Assembly (NCBI RefSeq): GCF_002795245.1
Contig: NZ_PGVG01000042.1
Location: forward strand, 1-62,015
Direction of reading: 5' to 3'
DNA from: Bradyrhizobium forestalis
Lineage (GTDB): Bacteria > Pseudomonadota > Alphaproteobacteria > Rhizobiales > Xanthobacteraceae
Length of the DNA: 62,015 nucleotides
Shown: in pieces, positions 15,394 to 23,628 of the stretch
How the letters are laid out: every line of letters starts with the position of its first letter
Position numbering within the stretch: the first letter of the stretch is position 1
Program-made: the position numbers and the translations under genes
Notes under the pieces: generated by a model
The model's database searches: none
What the model was told of the DNA's origin: nothing
Seen by the model: only the letters and a program-made list of their open reading frames with translations

Positions 15394-16170
15394 TCAGCTC
15401 ACGCGCTTCCAGGTCTGGCCGCCGCAGAACATGCCGCCGAAGGCGCAGCCCTGCACGCGCATCGCATTCGGACCCTTCATCGCAATGGTCGAGTCGTAGT
15501 TGCGGCCGGAGTCGGGATCGTGGATGCGGCCGCTCCACTTCGAGCCGTCGGGCTTCATGTTGATCAGGATGCGCTCGTTGGTCTTCTCGGCGTATCCGCA
15601 GAGATTGGCGCCGCACTGCTCGACGCGGACATTGCCTTTGTTCTCTTCGGTCGCCCACACGCCGATCGGCGTGCTGGCAGCCGCCACGGGCGCGGCGGCA
15701 ACCGGAGCCGGTGCGGGAGCAGCAGCGACGGGAGCAGGCGCGGAAACAGGCGCAGGCTGCGTATTGTCGACGCCGACGGACGGGGTGGCGGCAACGGTCG
15801 CGGCCGGGGCGGCGGGCGTGCCAACGGTTGGCGCGGTCGGCGGAACCGCCTGCACCGGCGCTTGCGGCATGGGCTGCTGCTGCACCGGCGCCGGCGCAGG
15901 TTGCGCCGTCGTGGTCGCCGGAGCCGGGGTGGTGTCGACGTCATCGTCCTTGGAGCCACCAAGGCCGTTGAGGTTGATGTTGTTCAGCTTGATCGGCTTG
16001 TCCGACAGGCCGGGCGCGACGATGGTCACGCAATTGAGCGAGGCGCAGTTGCGCGGCGTCTCGATGCGGATGTGCTGCCCCTCGATCTGGAACGCGATCG
16101 AATTGCCGGCCTGCGCGGCGGCCGTCGAAGCGAGGAAGAGGGCGGTGGCGGCGATGGAAAGCTTGTTCAT
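15394..16170 (-). CDS. Secreted DUF2147-type protein, paralogue A
   Basis: 258 residues with a signal peptide (MNKLSIAATALFLASTAAAQA). Residues ~22-55 form a small N-terminal module (IAFQIEGQHIRIETPRNCAS, then LNCVTIV) that recurs in the divergent neighbour. An alanine/proline-rich linker of about 100 residues follows. The C-terminal ~90 residues look like DUF2147: IGVWATEENKGNVRVEQCG, NLCGYAE, ILINMKPDGSKWSGRIHDP, and a cysteine-containing CAFGGMFCGGQTWKRV end. Periplasmic. Function unknown. It is divergent from its own paralogue at 16365, with a CRP-type palindrome between them. Confidence 0.75.
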   Translation of the reverse strand: MNKLSIAATALFLASTAAAQAGNSIAFQIEGQHIRIETPRNCASLNCVTIVAPGLSDKPIKLNNINLNGLGGSKDDDVDTTPAPATTTAQPAPAPVQQQPMPQAPVQAVPPTAPTVGTPAAPAATVAATPSVGVDNTQPAPVSAPAPVAAAPAPAPVAAAPVAAASTPIGVWATEENKGNVRVEQCGANLCGYAEKTNERILINMKPDGSKWSGRIHDPDSGRNYDSTIAMKGPNAMRVQGCAFGGMFCGGQTWKRVS

Positions 16171-16263
16171 GACAACCTCCGAAAATGGCGTGGTCCCGAT
16201 ATGAACTGGTGTCGCTGGTGGATGAAGCGTGGCTCGACCCTACACGGGGATGGTCCAGCGTTC

Positions 16264-16279
16264 TGTGATGGGCGTCACA
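16264..16279. promoter_or_regulatory. CRP/FNR-type palindrome between divergent paralogues
   Basis: TGTGATGGGCGTCACA is an exact TGTGA-N6-TCACA, the consensus half-sites of CRP-type regulators. It is almost central in the 194-nt region between the two divergent DUF2147 genes (94 nt from one ATG, 86 nt from the other), so one dimer could control both. No regulator gene is nearby, and chance occurrence cannot be excluded. Confidence 0.5.
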
Positions 16280-16364
16280 ACGACGCCCACCGCCTGGGTG
16301 AGGCAGCGCACATTCAGCCGCGCCTGCTCTGCGTAAAGTCGTCTCGACACTGAGGGAAACGCCG

Positions 16365-17195
16365 ATGCAGCGGCTTGCAACTTGGCTTGGCACATTGATC
16401 GCATTGATGGCGATCGCGCCCACGGCGCAGGCCGGCTCCTACACCTTCTCGGTTGGCGGCCACCGGTTCCATGTCGAGGCGCCGCGCAATTGCCGATCCA
16501 CCTCCTGTGTCACGGTGTCCTCCAATCGCAGCCTCCGGCCGACGGACAATGTCGGCGCAGCACCGGCCTCGCAACCGGCGCCCGCGCCAGTGGTCCAGGC
16601 GCCGCAGCCGGCTTGTCCGGCGGCACCGGTCCGGCCGCCGCAAGCAACTGTGGTCGTGCCGCCCCCGCCGCCTCCCGTCCTTGCCGCGACGACGTCGCAA
16701 TCCGTTGTGGCGCCGCCGGCGCCAAGATTGGAGGCGTCCCAGGAGACGTCAAAACTCGAACCGCCGCGCATCCAGCCGCCGGCCATCGTCCCAAAGCCCG
16801 GAAGCCAGCAGACCGCAACGGTTGCACAGACCGGCGACGACGAGAGTTATACGCCGCTCGGCGAGTGGGAGAGCGCCGGCGCCAGGGGTACGGTCCGCAT
16901 CGAGCGCTGTGGACCTGCGCTGTGCGGCTATGCGCTCACTGAAGCGTCGAGCAGGGGCGAGAGCGTGCTCGTCAACATGAAGCCGAAAAAGCACGATGCA
17001 TGGGCCGGCAGCATCTACAGCCGCTCCAGCGGCAACACCTATTACGCGACGATGACGTTGAAGAGCTCAGGCAAGCTGCACGTGGAAGCCTGTGCGCTCG
17101 GCCGCTTCTGGTGCTCCGGCAACGACTGGACGCGGGTCGAGGCGCCGCGCGAGCAACTGATCACGACGTCACCTCAATGGAGCGCGCGGTCGTAG
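16365..17195 (+). CDS. Secreted DUF2147-type protein, paralogue B
   Basis: 276 residues; start at 16365 is supported by GAGGGA upstream and a signal peptide (LGTLIALMAIAPTAQA). It has the same architecture as the gene at 15394: module FSVGGHRFHVEAPRNCRS then SCVTVSS, a proline/alanine-rich linker (~110 residues), and a C-terminal domain LGEWESAGARGTVRIERCG, ALCGYAL, VLVNMKPKKHDAWAGSIY, CALGRFWCSGNDWTRVE. The shared F-x-V-x-x-x-x-x-x-x-E-x-P-R-N-C block shows that the pair arose by inverted duplication followed by divergence of the linker. Periplasmic; function unknown. Confidence 0.75.
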   Translation: MQRLATWLGTLIALMAIAPTAQAGSYTFSVGGHRFHVEAPRNCRSTSCVTVSSNRSLRPTDNVGAAPASQPAPAPVVQAPQPACPAAPVRPPQATVVVPPPPPPVLAATTSQSVVAPPAPRLEASQETSKLEPPRIQPPAIVPKPGSQQTATVAQTGDDESYTPLGEWESAGARGTVRIERCGPALCGYALTEASSRGESVLVNMKPKKHDAWAGSIYSRSSGNTYYATMTLKSSGKLHVEACALGRFWCSGNDWTRVEAPREQLITTSPQWSARS

Positions 17196-17300
17196 CTCGC
17201 GAGATGTCGAAGTTGTCCCTCTCATCTTGTTACGAGAGAGGAGCTGAGCGTTTGCTGCTGCCCTGGATCTTGTAGAGGCGAGATGCGCATTGCTGTGCCC

Positions 17301-17440
17301 TCGCCCCTTGTGGGAGAGGGCAGCTTCGCTGGTCGACACGGGCTCACTGGGGTGAGGGGTTGTCTCCACGAGCACAGGCGCGCGAGGATAGAAACCCTCA
17401 TCCGGCGCTTCGCGCCACCTTCTCCCACAAGGGGAGAAGG
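17301..17440. repeat. Intergenic inverted repeat (CTCTCCC family)
   Basis: Arms TCGCCCCTTGTGGGAGAGGG and TCTCCCACAAGGGGAGAAGG around the GGTGAGGGGT / CCGGCGCTTCGCGCC core. Same family as 13472-13628. Apart from this element, 17196-17462 appears empty. Confidence 0.7.
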
Positions 17441-17462
17441 AACAAGAGGCTGCTGTCTTCTT

Positions 17463-17546
17463 CTAAATCATGCCGAGCACGATGGCGCCGACGAAGGCCA
17501 TGGCGAGGTAGGCGGTGATAACGCTCAGTCTGCCGGCGAACGTCAT
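17463..17546 (-). CDS. 27-residue single-helix membrane protein
   Basis: The minus strand encodes MTFAGRLSVITAYLAMAFVG followed by AIVLGMI and a TAG stop. GGGAG lies seven nt before the ATG (17546), a strong ribosome-binding site. Nearly the whole peptide from residue 8 is one transmembrane helix. I recall near-identical short ORFs in other Bradyrhizobium genomes, but could not check. It lies about 190 nt upstream of the extensin-like gene on the opposite strand. Function unknown; too short for most gene callers. Confidence 0.6.
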   Translation of the reverse strand: MTFAGRLSVITAYLAMAFVGAIVLGMI

Positions 17547-17736
17547 GAAGTCGCTCCCGCTGGTCGCGCGCTTTGCCGCAACCGTTATGGTTAACAGAGA
17601 GTCTCCTCGCGGAAAAGTCAGCCTTGCTGTCGCTCATCGGCGGCAGCGTCCGGCCACGCGCGGGGCCGTCATGGTTAAGGAAGGCTGAAGTCAACACGTT
17701 GAAGAGTCTTTAAGTAAATTCACCGAACGTGCGTGC

Positions 17737-18939
17737 ATGACGCGCGGAGTTCGTTTGTACCTCGTCGGCTCCATCGTCCTTGTTTCGCTAGCGGGTTGCG
17801 GTCGCGGCTTCTTTCAGGCCGAACGTGAGCCATGGCGGGCCGAGGCGGAAGCGGCGTGCCTGAAATCGGGCGCGGTGAAGGAAGGTGCGGACATCGTCCG
17901 CATCGACCCGATTTCCGGGCCTGGCAGCTGCGGCGCCGAGTTTCCGCTCAAGGTCGCCGCCATCGGCGAAGCCTCCAGCACCTATGGCTTTGCCGACGAG
18001 GCGCCGCGCCCGCCCGGCAGCATCGGCAACCAGCCGCGTTGGCCGGTGCAGCCGCAGTCGAATTATCCGCAGAGCCAGAATTATCCGGCGTCGTCCTATC
18101 CGCAACGCTCGAACTATCCCGAGAGCTCGGTGCGTCAGCCCGCCGGCTACGGCACCTCAACCGGCCCGATGTCACTGAATGCGCCCGGCGTCGCCCCGCA
18201 GGAGGACGAGATCGACCTACCGCCCGAGGGCACCGATGCCGCGGGCGCGGCGCGCTACATGAATGCACCGAGCTATCCGGCACGGCCAGCGCCTTACTCG
18301 CAGGCGCCGGCGCAGCAGCCGCTGCCGCGTCTTGGCCCGGCACAGGGCAATCCGGTCACGACCGTCGGTCCCGTCGCGATCAAGCCGACCGCGACGCTCG
18401 CCTGTCCGATCGTTTCAGAGCTCGACCGCTGGCTCGCCGACACGGTGCAGCCTTCGGCAATGCGCTGGTTCGGCGTCCGCGTCGCCGAGATCAAGCAGAT
18501 CTCCGCCTATTCCTGCCGCGGCATGAACGGCAATCCGCACGCGCACATCTCGGAGCACGCCTTCGGCAATGCGCTCGACATCTCCGCCTTCGTGCTCGCC
18601 GACGGCCGCCGCGTCACGATCAAGGACGGCTGGCGCGGCATGCCGGAAGAGCAGGGATTTTTGCGCGATGTACAGTCGGGTGCGTGCGCGCATTTCACCA
18701 CCGTGCTCGCGCCCGGCTCGAACGTCTACCACTATGATCACATCCACGTCGATCTGATGCGCCGCGCCAGCCGCCGCCTGATCTGCCAGCCCGCCGCCGC
18801 CTCCGGCGAAGAAATTGCCGCCCGCGCGCAATCGCGCAGACCCTATGCGAGTGCGCGCGAGCCGTCGGTGACCGGTTCGCTCGGCGCGCGCAAGAGCACG
18901 ATGCGCAAGCGCGAGGAAGACGAGTACGCCGACGATTAG
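17737..18939 (+). CDS. Extensin-like C-terminal domain lipoprotein
   Basis: 400 residues. A lipobox is visible (LVGSIVLVSLAGC, Cys 21), so the product should be a lipoprotein. After a short conserved region comes a long linker rich in N-Y-P/Q/S repeats (QSNYPQSQNYP, about residues 105-135). From about residue 220 the extensin-like domain follows: ACPIVSELDRWLADTVQPSA, YSCRGMNGNPHAHISEHAFG, NALDISAF, and YHYDHIHVDL. The H-x-x-H/D-x-x-x-H pattern resembles M15-type D,D-peptidases, so a role on peptidoglycan in the periplasm is plausible but not shown. The tail is basic/acidic (KREEDEYADD). Confidence 0.8.
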   Translation: MTRGVRLYLVGSIVLVSLAGCGRGFFQAEREPWRAEAEAACLKSGAVKEGADIVRIDPISGPGSCGAEFPLKVAAIGEASSTYGFADEAPRPPGSIGNQPRWPVQPQSNYPQSQNYPASSYPQRSNYPESSVRQPAGYGTSTGPMSLNAPGVAPQEDEIDLPPEGTDAAGAARYMNAPSYPARPAPYSQAPAQQPLPRLGPAQGNPVTTVGPVAIKPTATLACPIVSELDRWLADTVQPSAMRWFGVRVAEIKQISAYSCRGMNGNPHAHISEHAFGNALDISAFVLADGRRVTIKDGWRGMPEEQGFLRDVQSGACAHFTTVLAPGSNVYHYDHIHVDLMRRASRRLICQPAAASGEEIAARAQSRRPYASAREPSVTGSLGARKSTMRKREEDEYADD

Positions 18940-18954
18940 CACGTCGTGTCTCTT

Positions 18955-19023
18955 GTAGCCCGGATGAGCGCAGCGATATCCGGGAACAGCCTTCCCGCAT
19001 ATCGCTGCGCTCATGCGGGCTAC
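18955..19023. repeat. Large intergenic hairpin (GTAGCCCGGATGAG family)
   Basis: An inverted repeat with arms GTAGCCCGGATGAGCGCAGC and GCTGCGCTCATGCGGGCTAC, joined by GATATCCGGGA-6-TTCCCGCATATC. It lies between the convergent extensin-like and DUF6665 genes and may terminate both. Confidence 0.7.
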
Positions 19024-19026
19024 GAT

Positions 19027-19362
19027 CTACGCAGGCTTCGGCGGTGTAGGAGCCAGCCCCATGCAGCGCTGCACCTCACCCGGGACGTTGTAGGTGCGCA
19101 TGATATGGCGGCTGTCGCGCAAGCCGGACGCCTCACGTTGCACCACGAACATCCATAGCGCCTGGCCGGCTTCCAGCACCAGCTTGCGCCTGGCCGGTTG
19201 CATTGAGGCCGGCAGCTCGGTCGCTGCGTGGGCAGCGTCGAATTCGCGCAGGCGCGAGAGGCACTGTTCGAGCGCGGAGCCCATCCGTCCAAGCGCCGAG
19301 GCCTGTTCCTGGACGATCTCGTAGTGGAGGATGTCGACCGGCGGGCGAAGATCGCGAGACAT
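19027..19362 (-). CDS. DUF6665 family protein
   Basis: 111 residues from the ATG at 19362 (MSRDLRPPVDILHYEI). The pattern VxxLxYEIxQEQASALGRMG, then LVLEAGQALWMFVVQREASG followed by LRDSRHIMRTYNVPGEV matches my memory of DUF6665, a small cytoplasmic alphaproteobacterial family of unknown role. The earlier in-frame start at 19398 adds a poorly supported extension. It is followed downstream (toward lower coordinates) by a large hairpin. Confidence 0.65.
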   Translation of the reverse strand: MSRDLRPPVDILHYEIVQEQASALGRMGSALEQCLSRLREFDAAHAATELPASMQPARRKLVLEAGQALWMFVVQREASGLRDSRHIMRTYNVPGEVQRCMGLAPTPPKPA

Positions 19363-19405
19363 GGCCGCAATATAGTGCTGCCCGCCCCGTAGGCGCAACG
19401 CGCTG

Positions 19406-20041
19406 CTACTTCGCCTTATACGCCGCCAGGAACATCCGCGTTGCGCTGTCGACCACCGCGGTCATGCGCTGTTCCGACGGCGCGGGTGCGGCCTGGAACA
19501 CGAAGGGTAGGAAGAGCGAGGCTTTGCACAGCTCCATGAATTGCGAGGCGGCAAGATCGCAATCGTCGATCGCGAGATCGCCAGATGCGACACGGGCCTT
19601 GAGATAGCCGGAGAGGCGATTGATGCTCTTGTCCAGCACGCGCGCATAGTAGCGGCGACCGACATCCGGCATGCGTTCGGCGATCGCCATCACGGTGCGG
19701 ATCGCCGATCCGCCGCCCGGGCGGCAGATCAAGTGAAGGTAGGCGATGCCGAATTCCTTCAGCGTGGTCTCGGCATCGCGGTCGAGATCGAAATTGAACA
19801 CGACCTGGCCGTGCTGGAGCGCCTCCTGTTCGAGGATGGCTTCGAACAGCGCGAATTTGTCGGCGAAGTAGACGTAGAGCGTGCCCTTGGAGACCTGTGC
19901 GGCGCGCGCGATCTCGCCCATGCTGGCGCCGTCGAAACCAAGATCCATGAACACCTTGCGGGCACCGTCGAGGATCTGGCGGCGCTTGGAGCTGTCCTCC
20001 TCCTGGACGGCGTGCAGATGTTCGCTGGCAGCCACAACCAT
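19406..20041 (-). CDS. TetR/AcrR-family repressor of the adjacent efflux pump
   Basis: 211 residues. The N-terminal HTH is typical: RRQILDGARKVFMDLGFDGA, then SMGEIARAAQVSKGTLYVYFADKFALFEAIL (residues ~20-70). The C-terminal ligand domain has the AefR-like pattern (AIAERMPDVGRRYYARVLDK). It is divergent from the EmrA-type gene, and a perfect palindrome overlaps its own promoter (20134-20163), so negative autoregulation and repression of the pump are expected. The inducer is unknown. Confidence 0.85.
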   Translation of the reverse strand: MVVAASEHLHAVQEEDSSKRRQILDGARKVFMDLGFDGASMGEIARAAQVSKGTLYVYFADKFALFEAILEQEALQHGQVVFNFDLDRDAETTLKEFGIAYLHLICRPGGGSAIRTVMAIAERMPDVGRRYYARVLDKSINRLSGYLKARVASGDLAIDDCDLAASQFMELCKASLFLPFVFQAAPAPSEQRMTAVVDSATRMFLAAYKAK

Positions 20042-20133
20042 TGGTTCAGTGTCTCGGAAGGTTTTTGGACCGGATCAAGGCCATGAAACCCCAATAAAGG
20101 ATTCGAGGCGGTACAGTCTTGACCCGGAATATT

Positions 20134-20163
20134 ATTGTATATTGACCGAACCGTTCGGTCAAT
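20134..20163 (-). promoter_or_regulatory. TetR operator overlapping divergent promoters
   Basis: ATTGACCGAA-CCG-TTCGGTCAAT is a perfect 10-nt inverted repeat at 20141-20163. On the minus strand its end provides a -35 TTGACC (20162-20157), followed after 17 nt by TACAAT (20139-20134), a near-consensus promoter for the tetR gene. On the plus strand the other arm gives TTGACC (20142-20147) with ATATCT 17 nt later for the pump genes. Repressor binding would cover both -35 boxes. Confidence 0.75.
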
Positions 20164-20236
20164 GATATCTGGGATCGGCGAGAGGAAACCGGCTGCGCAG
20201 CGGCCGCCCTCGGTCGCGCTTATTGGGGAGGCCTTT

Positions 20237-21565
20237 ATGGCCGTATCGAGAGACCAGGCGGCGCGCGTCCTTCGCCAGGAAGCGGTGGAGGACCAGGCGG
20301 GCGGTGATGCTGCGTCCGAGACATCGGCACCCCCTGCCGAGCAGTTGCGCGCTCATGTCGCCGAGGAAACGAAGCGGCCGACCCGCGAGGCGCCGGAGAA
20401 CCCGGTGACCGACAAGCCGGCCGCACCCGCGCCGGGCGCGCCCGCCGCCACTGCGCCCAAGTCAGGTGCGCCCAAGTCCGGCAAGCGCAAATTCGTCCTG
20501 ATGGGCGTCGGCCTCGTCCTCGCACTCGCTGTTGCGGGTTATGCCGGCTATTACACCTTGGTCGGCCGCTTCTACATCTCGACCGACGACGCCTATGTCC
20601 GCGCCAACAACACCATGCTCGGCGCGCGCGTTGCCGGGCACATCTCCTCGATCCTCGCCGGCGACAACACGCCGGTGCGTGCCGGCGACATCGTCTTCCG
20701 CATCGACGACGGCGACTACAGAATCGCGGTCGACGCCGCCGCGACCAAGATCGCGACCCAGCAGGCCGCGATCGATCGCATCGGCCGTCAGGTCGCCGCG
20801 CTCGACAGCCAGGTCGCGCAGGCCAAGGCGCAGCTCGTCTCGGCTGAAGCGGGCCTCAAGCGCGCCGACCTCGATTATGAGCGCCAGCAGGCGCTGAGCA
20901 GCAAGGGCTTCGCCTCGCGCGCCACCTTCGAGAGCTCGGAGGCCGGACGCGACCAGGGCGCCGCGGCGGTCAAGGCCGCGCAGGCCGCCTACGACGTCGC
21001 CGTCAGCAATGTCGATGTCGCCAAGGCGCAGCAGGTCGAGGCGCAGGCTCAGCTCGCCGAGCTCAAGACCACGCTCGCCAAGGCCGAGCGCGACCTCGGC
21101 TTCACCGCGGTCCGTGCGCCGGTTGGCGGCACGTTCTCCAATCGTCTGGTCAACACCGGCGACTTCGTCGCGGTCGGCCAGCGTCTCGGCAACATCGTGC
21201 CGCTGGACGATGTCTATATCGACGCGAACTTCAAGGAGACGCAGCTCAAGCGCATCCGCCCCGGCCAGCCGGTGACGATCAAGGTCGACGCCTACGGCAT
21301 GCGCAAGTTCTCCGGTGTCGTCGACAGCATCGCGGCGGGCGCGGGCTCGGTGTTCACGCTGCTGCCGCCGGACAACGCCACCGGCAATTTCACCAAGATC
21401 GTGCAGCGCGTGCCGGTCCGTATCCGCGTGCCCAAATCGGTGGCGAAGCAGAACCTGCTCCGGGCCGGCATGTCGGTCTACGCGACCGTCGACACCAACA
21501 AGGGCGCGGCCGACGCCGACAGCGAGGTCGATCTCGACGATCCCACCGCGATCCATCCGCAGTAG
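20237..21565 (+). CDS. HlyD/EmrA-type periplasmic adaptor of an efflux pump
   Basis: 442 residues from the ATG at 20237, preceded by GGGGAGG. An acidic, alanine/proline-rich cytoplasmic segment of about 80 residues leads to one membrane helix (FVLMGVGLVLALAVAGYAGYY). The adaptor domain follows: YISTDDAYVRANNTMLGARV, GHISSILAGDNTPVRAGDIV, a long coiled-coil hairpin with alanine/glutamine heptads, and FTAVRAPVGGTFSNRLVNTG. This is the EmrA/VceA class, linking an inner-membrane MFS pump to an outer-membrane channel. The partner emrB-type gene is at 21776, with a palindromic repeat between. No outer-membrane factor is encoded here. Likely regulated by the divergent TetR. Confidence 0.85.
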   Translation: MAVSRDQAARVLRQEAVEDQAGGDAASETSAPPAEQLRAHVAEETKRPTREAPENPVTDKPAAPAPGAPAATAPKSGAPKSGKRKFVLMGVGLVLALAVAGYAGYYTLVGRFYISTDDAYVRANNTMLGARVAGHISSILAGDNTPVRAGDIVFRIDDGDYRIAVDAAATKIATQQAAIDRIGRQVAALDSQVAQAKAQLVSAEAGLKRADLDYERQQALSSKGFASRATFESSEAGRDQGAAAVKAAQAAYDVAVSNVDVAKAQQVEAQAQLAELKTTLAKAERDLGFTAVRAPVGGTFSNRLVNTGDFVAVGQRLGNIVPLDDVYIDANFKETQLKRIRPGQPVTIKVDAYGMRKFSGVVDSIAAGAGSVFTLLPPDNATGNFTKIVQRVPVRIRVPKSVAKQNLLRAGMSVYATVDTNKGAADADSEVDLDDPTAIHPQ

Positions 21566-21615
21566 GATGTTGTGACATGAGGGCGCGACGCATTCTTGCC
21601 CGGAGCGCAGCTGCG

Positions 21616-21735
21616 CTCCCTCTCCCGCTTGCGGGAGAGGGCTGGGGAGAGGGTGTCTCCGCAGTGGGACAATCCCCAAGCGGAAAGAACCCTCACCCGG
21701 CGCTTCGCGCCGACCTCTCCCGCAAGCGGGAGAGG
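21616..21735. repeat. Intergenic inverted repeat inside the efflux operon
   Basis: CCCTCTCCCGCTTGCGGGAG and GACCTCTCCCGCAAGCGGGA arms around a CCTCACCCGGCGCTTCGCGC core. It sits between the adaptor and transporter genes of one pump, so it will be in the middle of the mRNA and could lower or stabilise expression of one part. Confidence 0.75.
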
Positions 21736-21775
21736 TGCACCGCCCCCGCGCCTTGCTCCAGCCCGAGCTGACACC

Positions 21776-23362
21776 ATGGCCAACGCCACCACTGCTGCAC
21801 CTGCCATGATGGCGGATCCCGCTTCGGAGCGCATCGCGCCGAAGCGGCTGTTCGCTTTCATCATCATGGTGTTCGGGATGTTCATGTCGATCCTGGACAT
21901 CCAGATCGTCTCGGCCTCGCTCAGCGAGATCCAGGCCGGGCTGTCGGCGAGCTCCAGCGAAGTCTCCTGGGTCCAGACCGCCTATCTGATCGCCGAAGTG
22001 ATCGCGATCCCGCTGTCGGGATTCCTGTCGCGCGCCTTCGGCACGCGGCTGCTGTTCGCGATCTCGGCGGCGGGCTTCACCTTCTCGAGCCTGCTCTGCG
22101 GCTTCGCCACCACCATCGAGGAGATGATCCTCTGGCGCGCGCTGCAGGGCTTTCTCGGCGCCGGCATGATCCCGACCGTGTTCGCCTCGGCTTACACCGT
22201 CTTCCCGCGCACGAAATTCCACATCGTCGGTCCCATCATCGGGCTCGTCGCGACGCTGGCCCCGACCGTCGGGCCGACGGTCGGCGGCTACATCACCGAC
22301 CTGATGTCGTGGAACTGGCTGTTCTTCATCAACGTCGTGCCCGGCATCGGCATCACCGTGGGCGTGCTGGCGCTGGTCGATTTCGACGAGCCGCATTTCG
22401 AGCTGCTCGACCGCTTCGACTGGTGGGGCCTGCTGTTCATGGCCGGCTTCCTCGGCACGCTGGAATATGTGCTGGAGGAAGGCCCGCAATATGAATGGAT
22501 GCAGGACACTTCCGTGGCGATCTGTGCCTGGATCTGCGCGATCTCGGCGATCGCCTTCTTCTGGCGCGTGTTCACGGCGGCCGAGCCGATCGTCAATTTG
22601 CGCACCTTCTCCGATCGCAATTTCGCCGTCGGATGCACGCTGCAATTCTGCATCGGCATCGGTCTCTACGGCCTGACCTACATTTATCCGCGCTATCTCG
22701 CCGAAGTGCGCGGCTACAGCGCGCTGATGATCGGCGAGACCATGTTCGTCTCCGGCATCACCATGTTCCTGGTCGCGCCGCTGGTCGGCCGGCTCATGGC
22801 CAAGCTCGACATGCGCTATATGATCGCGTTCGGCCTCATCGTGTTCGCGATCGGCTCCTACCAGATGACCTGGATGACCCGCGATTACGATTTCTACGAG
22901 CTGCTGGTGCCTCAGATCCTGCGCGGGATCGGCATGATGTTCGCGATGGTGCCGACCAACAACATCGCGCTCGGCACGCTGGCGCCAGACCGGGTGAAGA
23001 ATGCGAGCGGGCTGTTCAACCTGATGCGCAATCTCGGCGGCGCGGTCGGCCTTGCCGTCATCAATACCGTGCTCAACGACCGCACCGACCTGCACATCAC
23101 CCGCCTGCAGGAGCGCGTGACCTGGGGCAACGCGACCGCGACCGAAACCCTGACCATGTTCATGCAGACGTTTCAGGGGCTCGGCGATTCCACGCTGATG
23201 GCGATGAAGCAGCTGTCCCAGCTCGTGCATCGCCAGGCCGTGGTGATGAGTTTTGGCGACGCCTTCCTCATGCTGACGGTGTTCTATCTCGGCCTCAGCC
23301 TGCTGGTCGCGCTGCTGAACAAGCCGGCTTCGCCGTTCGGCGCTGGCGGCGATGCGCACTGA
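21776..23362 (+). CDS. DHA2-family (EmrB/QacA-type) MFS multidrug exporter
   Basis: 528 residues, about 14 hydrophobic segments. Typical features: FIIMVFGMFMSILDIQIVSA (helix 1 with the D-x-x-I-V motif), SSSEVSWVQTAYLIAEVIAI (helix 2), and a motif-C-like LVATLAPTVGPTVGGYITD in helix 5. This is a proton-driven drug exporter working with the adaptor at 20237. I took the ATG at 21776, close to the last repeat base; the upstream frame to 21596 runs through the repeat and is not credible. The ribosome-binding site is weak (GAGCTGACACC). Convergent or downstream genes begin after another repeat. Confidence 0.85.
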   Translation: MANATTAAPAMMADPASERIAPKRLFAFIIMVFGMFMSILDIQIVSASLSEIQAGLSASSSEVSWVQTAYLIAEVIAIPLSGFLSRAFGTRLLFAISAAGFTFSSLLCGFATTIEEMILWRALQGFLGAGMIPTVFASAYTVFPRTKFHIVGPIIGLVATLAPTVGPTVGGYITDLMSWNWLFFINVVPGIGITVGVLALVDFDEPHFELLDRFDWWGLLFMAGFLGTLEYVLEEGPQYEWMQDTSVAICAWICAISAIAFFWRVFTAAEPIVNLRTFSDRNFAVGCTLQFCIGIGLYGLTYIYPRYLAEVRGYSALMIGETMFVSGITMFLVAPLVGRLMAKLDMRYMIAFGLIVFAIGSYQMTWMTRDYDFYELLVPQILRGIGMMFAMVPTNNIALGTLAPDRVKNASGLFNLMRNLGGAVGLAVINTVLNDRTDLHITRLQERVTWGNATATETLTMFMQTFQGLGDSTLMAMKQLSQLVHRQAVVMSFGDAFLMLTVFYLGLSLLVALLNKPASPFGAGGDAH

Positions 23363-23379
23363 GCCGGCCACATACTCCG

Positions 23380-23484
23380 TGTCATCGCCCGGCTTGACCG
23401 GGCGATCCAGTACGCCGAGACAGCGCGGCTAGAACCGAGAAGCCGCGGCGTACTGGATGCCCCGGTCAAAGCCGGGGAATGACA
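23380..23484. repeat. Intact long palindromic element (TGTCATCGCCCGGC family)
   Basis: TGTCATCGCCCGGCTTGACC ... GGTCAAAGCCGGGGAATGACA form the outer arms, and GATCCAGTACGCCG ... GCCGCGGCGTACTGGAT form the inner arms. A second copy at 61815 is interrupted by the IS30 element. It lies just past the end of the efflux operon. Confidence 0.8.
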
Positions 23485-23563
23485 GCGGAGATTGAGGTGT
23501 GATTGCGGGCCAGGGCCCGCGCGCCAAATTGCAACACTCGTGCGTGATCTCGCGCGAGCCCCG

Positions 23564-23592
23564 TTGCAATTCACGAGCGACACATCTATAAA
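23564..23592 (+). promoter_or_regulatory. Sigma-70-type promoter upstream of a small ORF
   Basis: TTGCAA (23564-23569), 17 nt, TATAAA (23587-23592). This is one of the best consensus promoters in the window. It lies 37 nt upstream of the ATG of a 28-codon ORF. ATTGCAAC (23528-23535) and GTTGCAAT (23563-23570) make an inverted repeat overlapping the -35, which could be an operator. Confidence 0.6.
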
Positions 23593-23628
23593 GCGCACCT
23601 CATTCAATCGAACCGGGGAGAGATTTGC

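Noticed and set aside
20462..23371. 969-codon open frame on the minus strand
   Set aside because: It is antisense to the adaptor and MFS genes and spans the repeat between them. The composition (H/R/D/G-rich, no domain) is a shadow.
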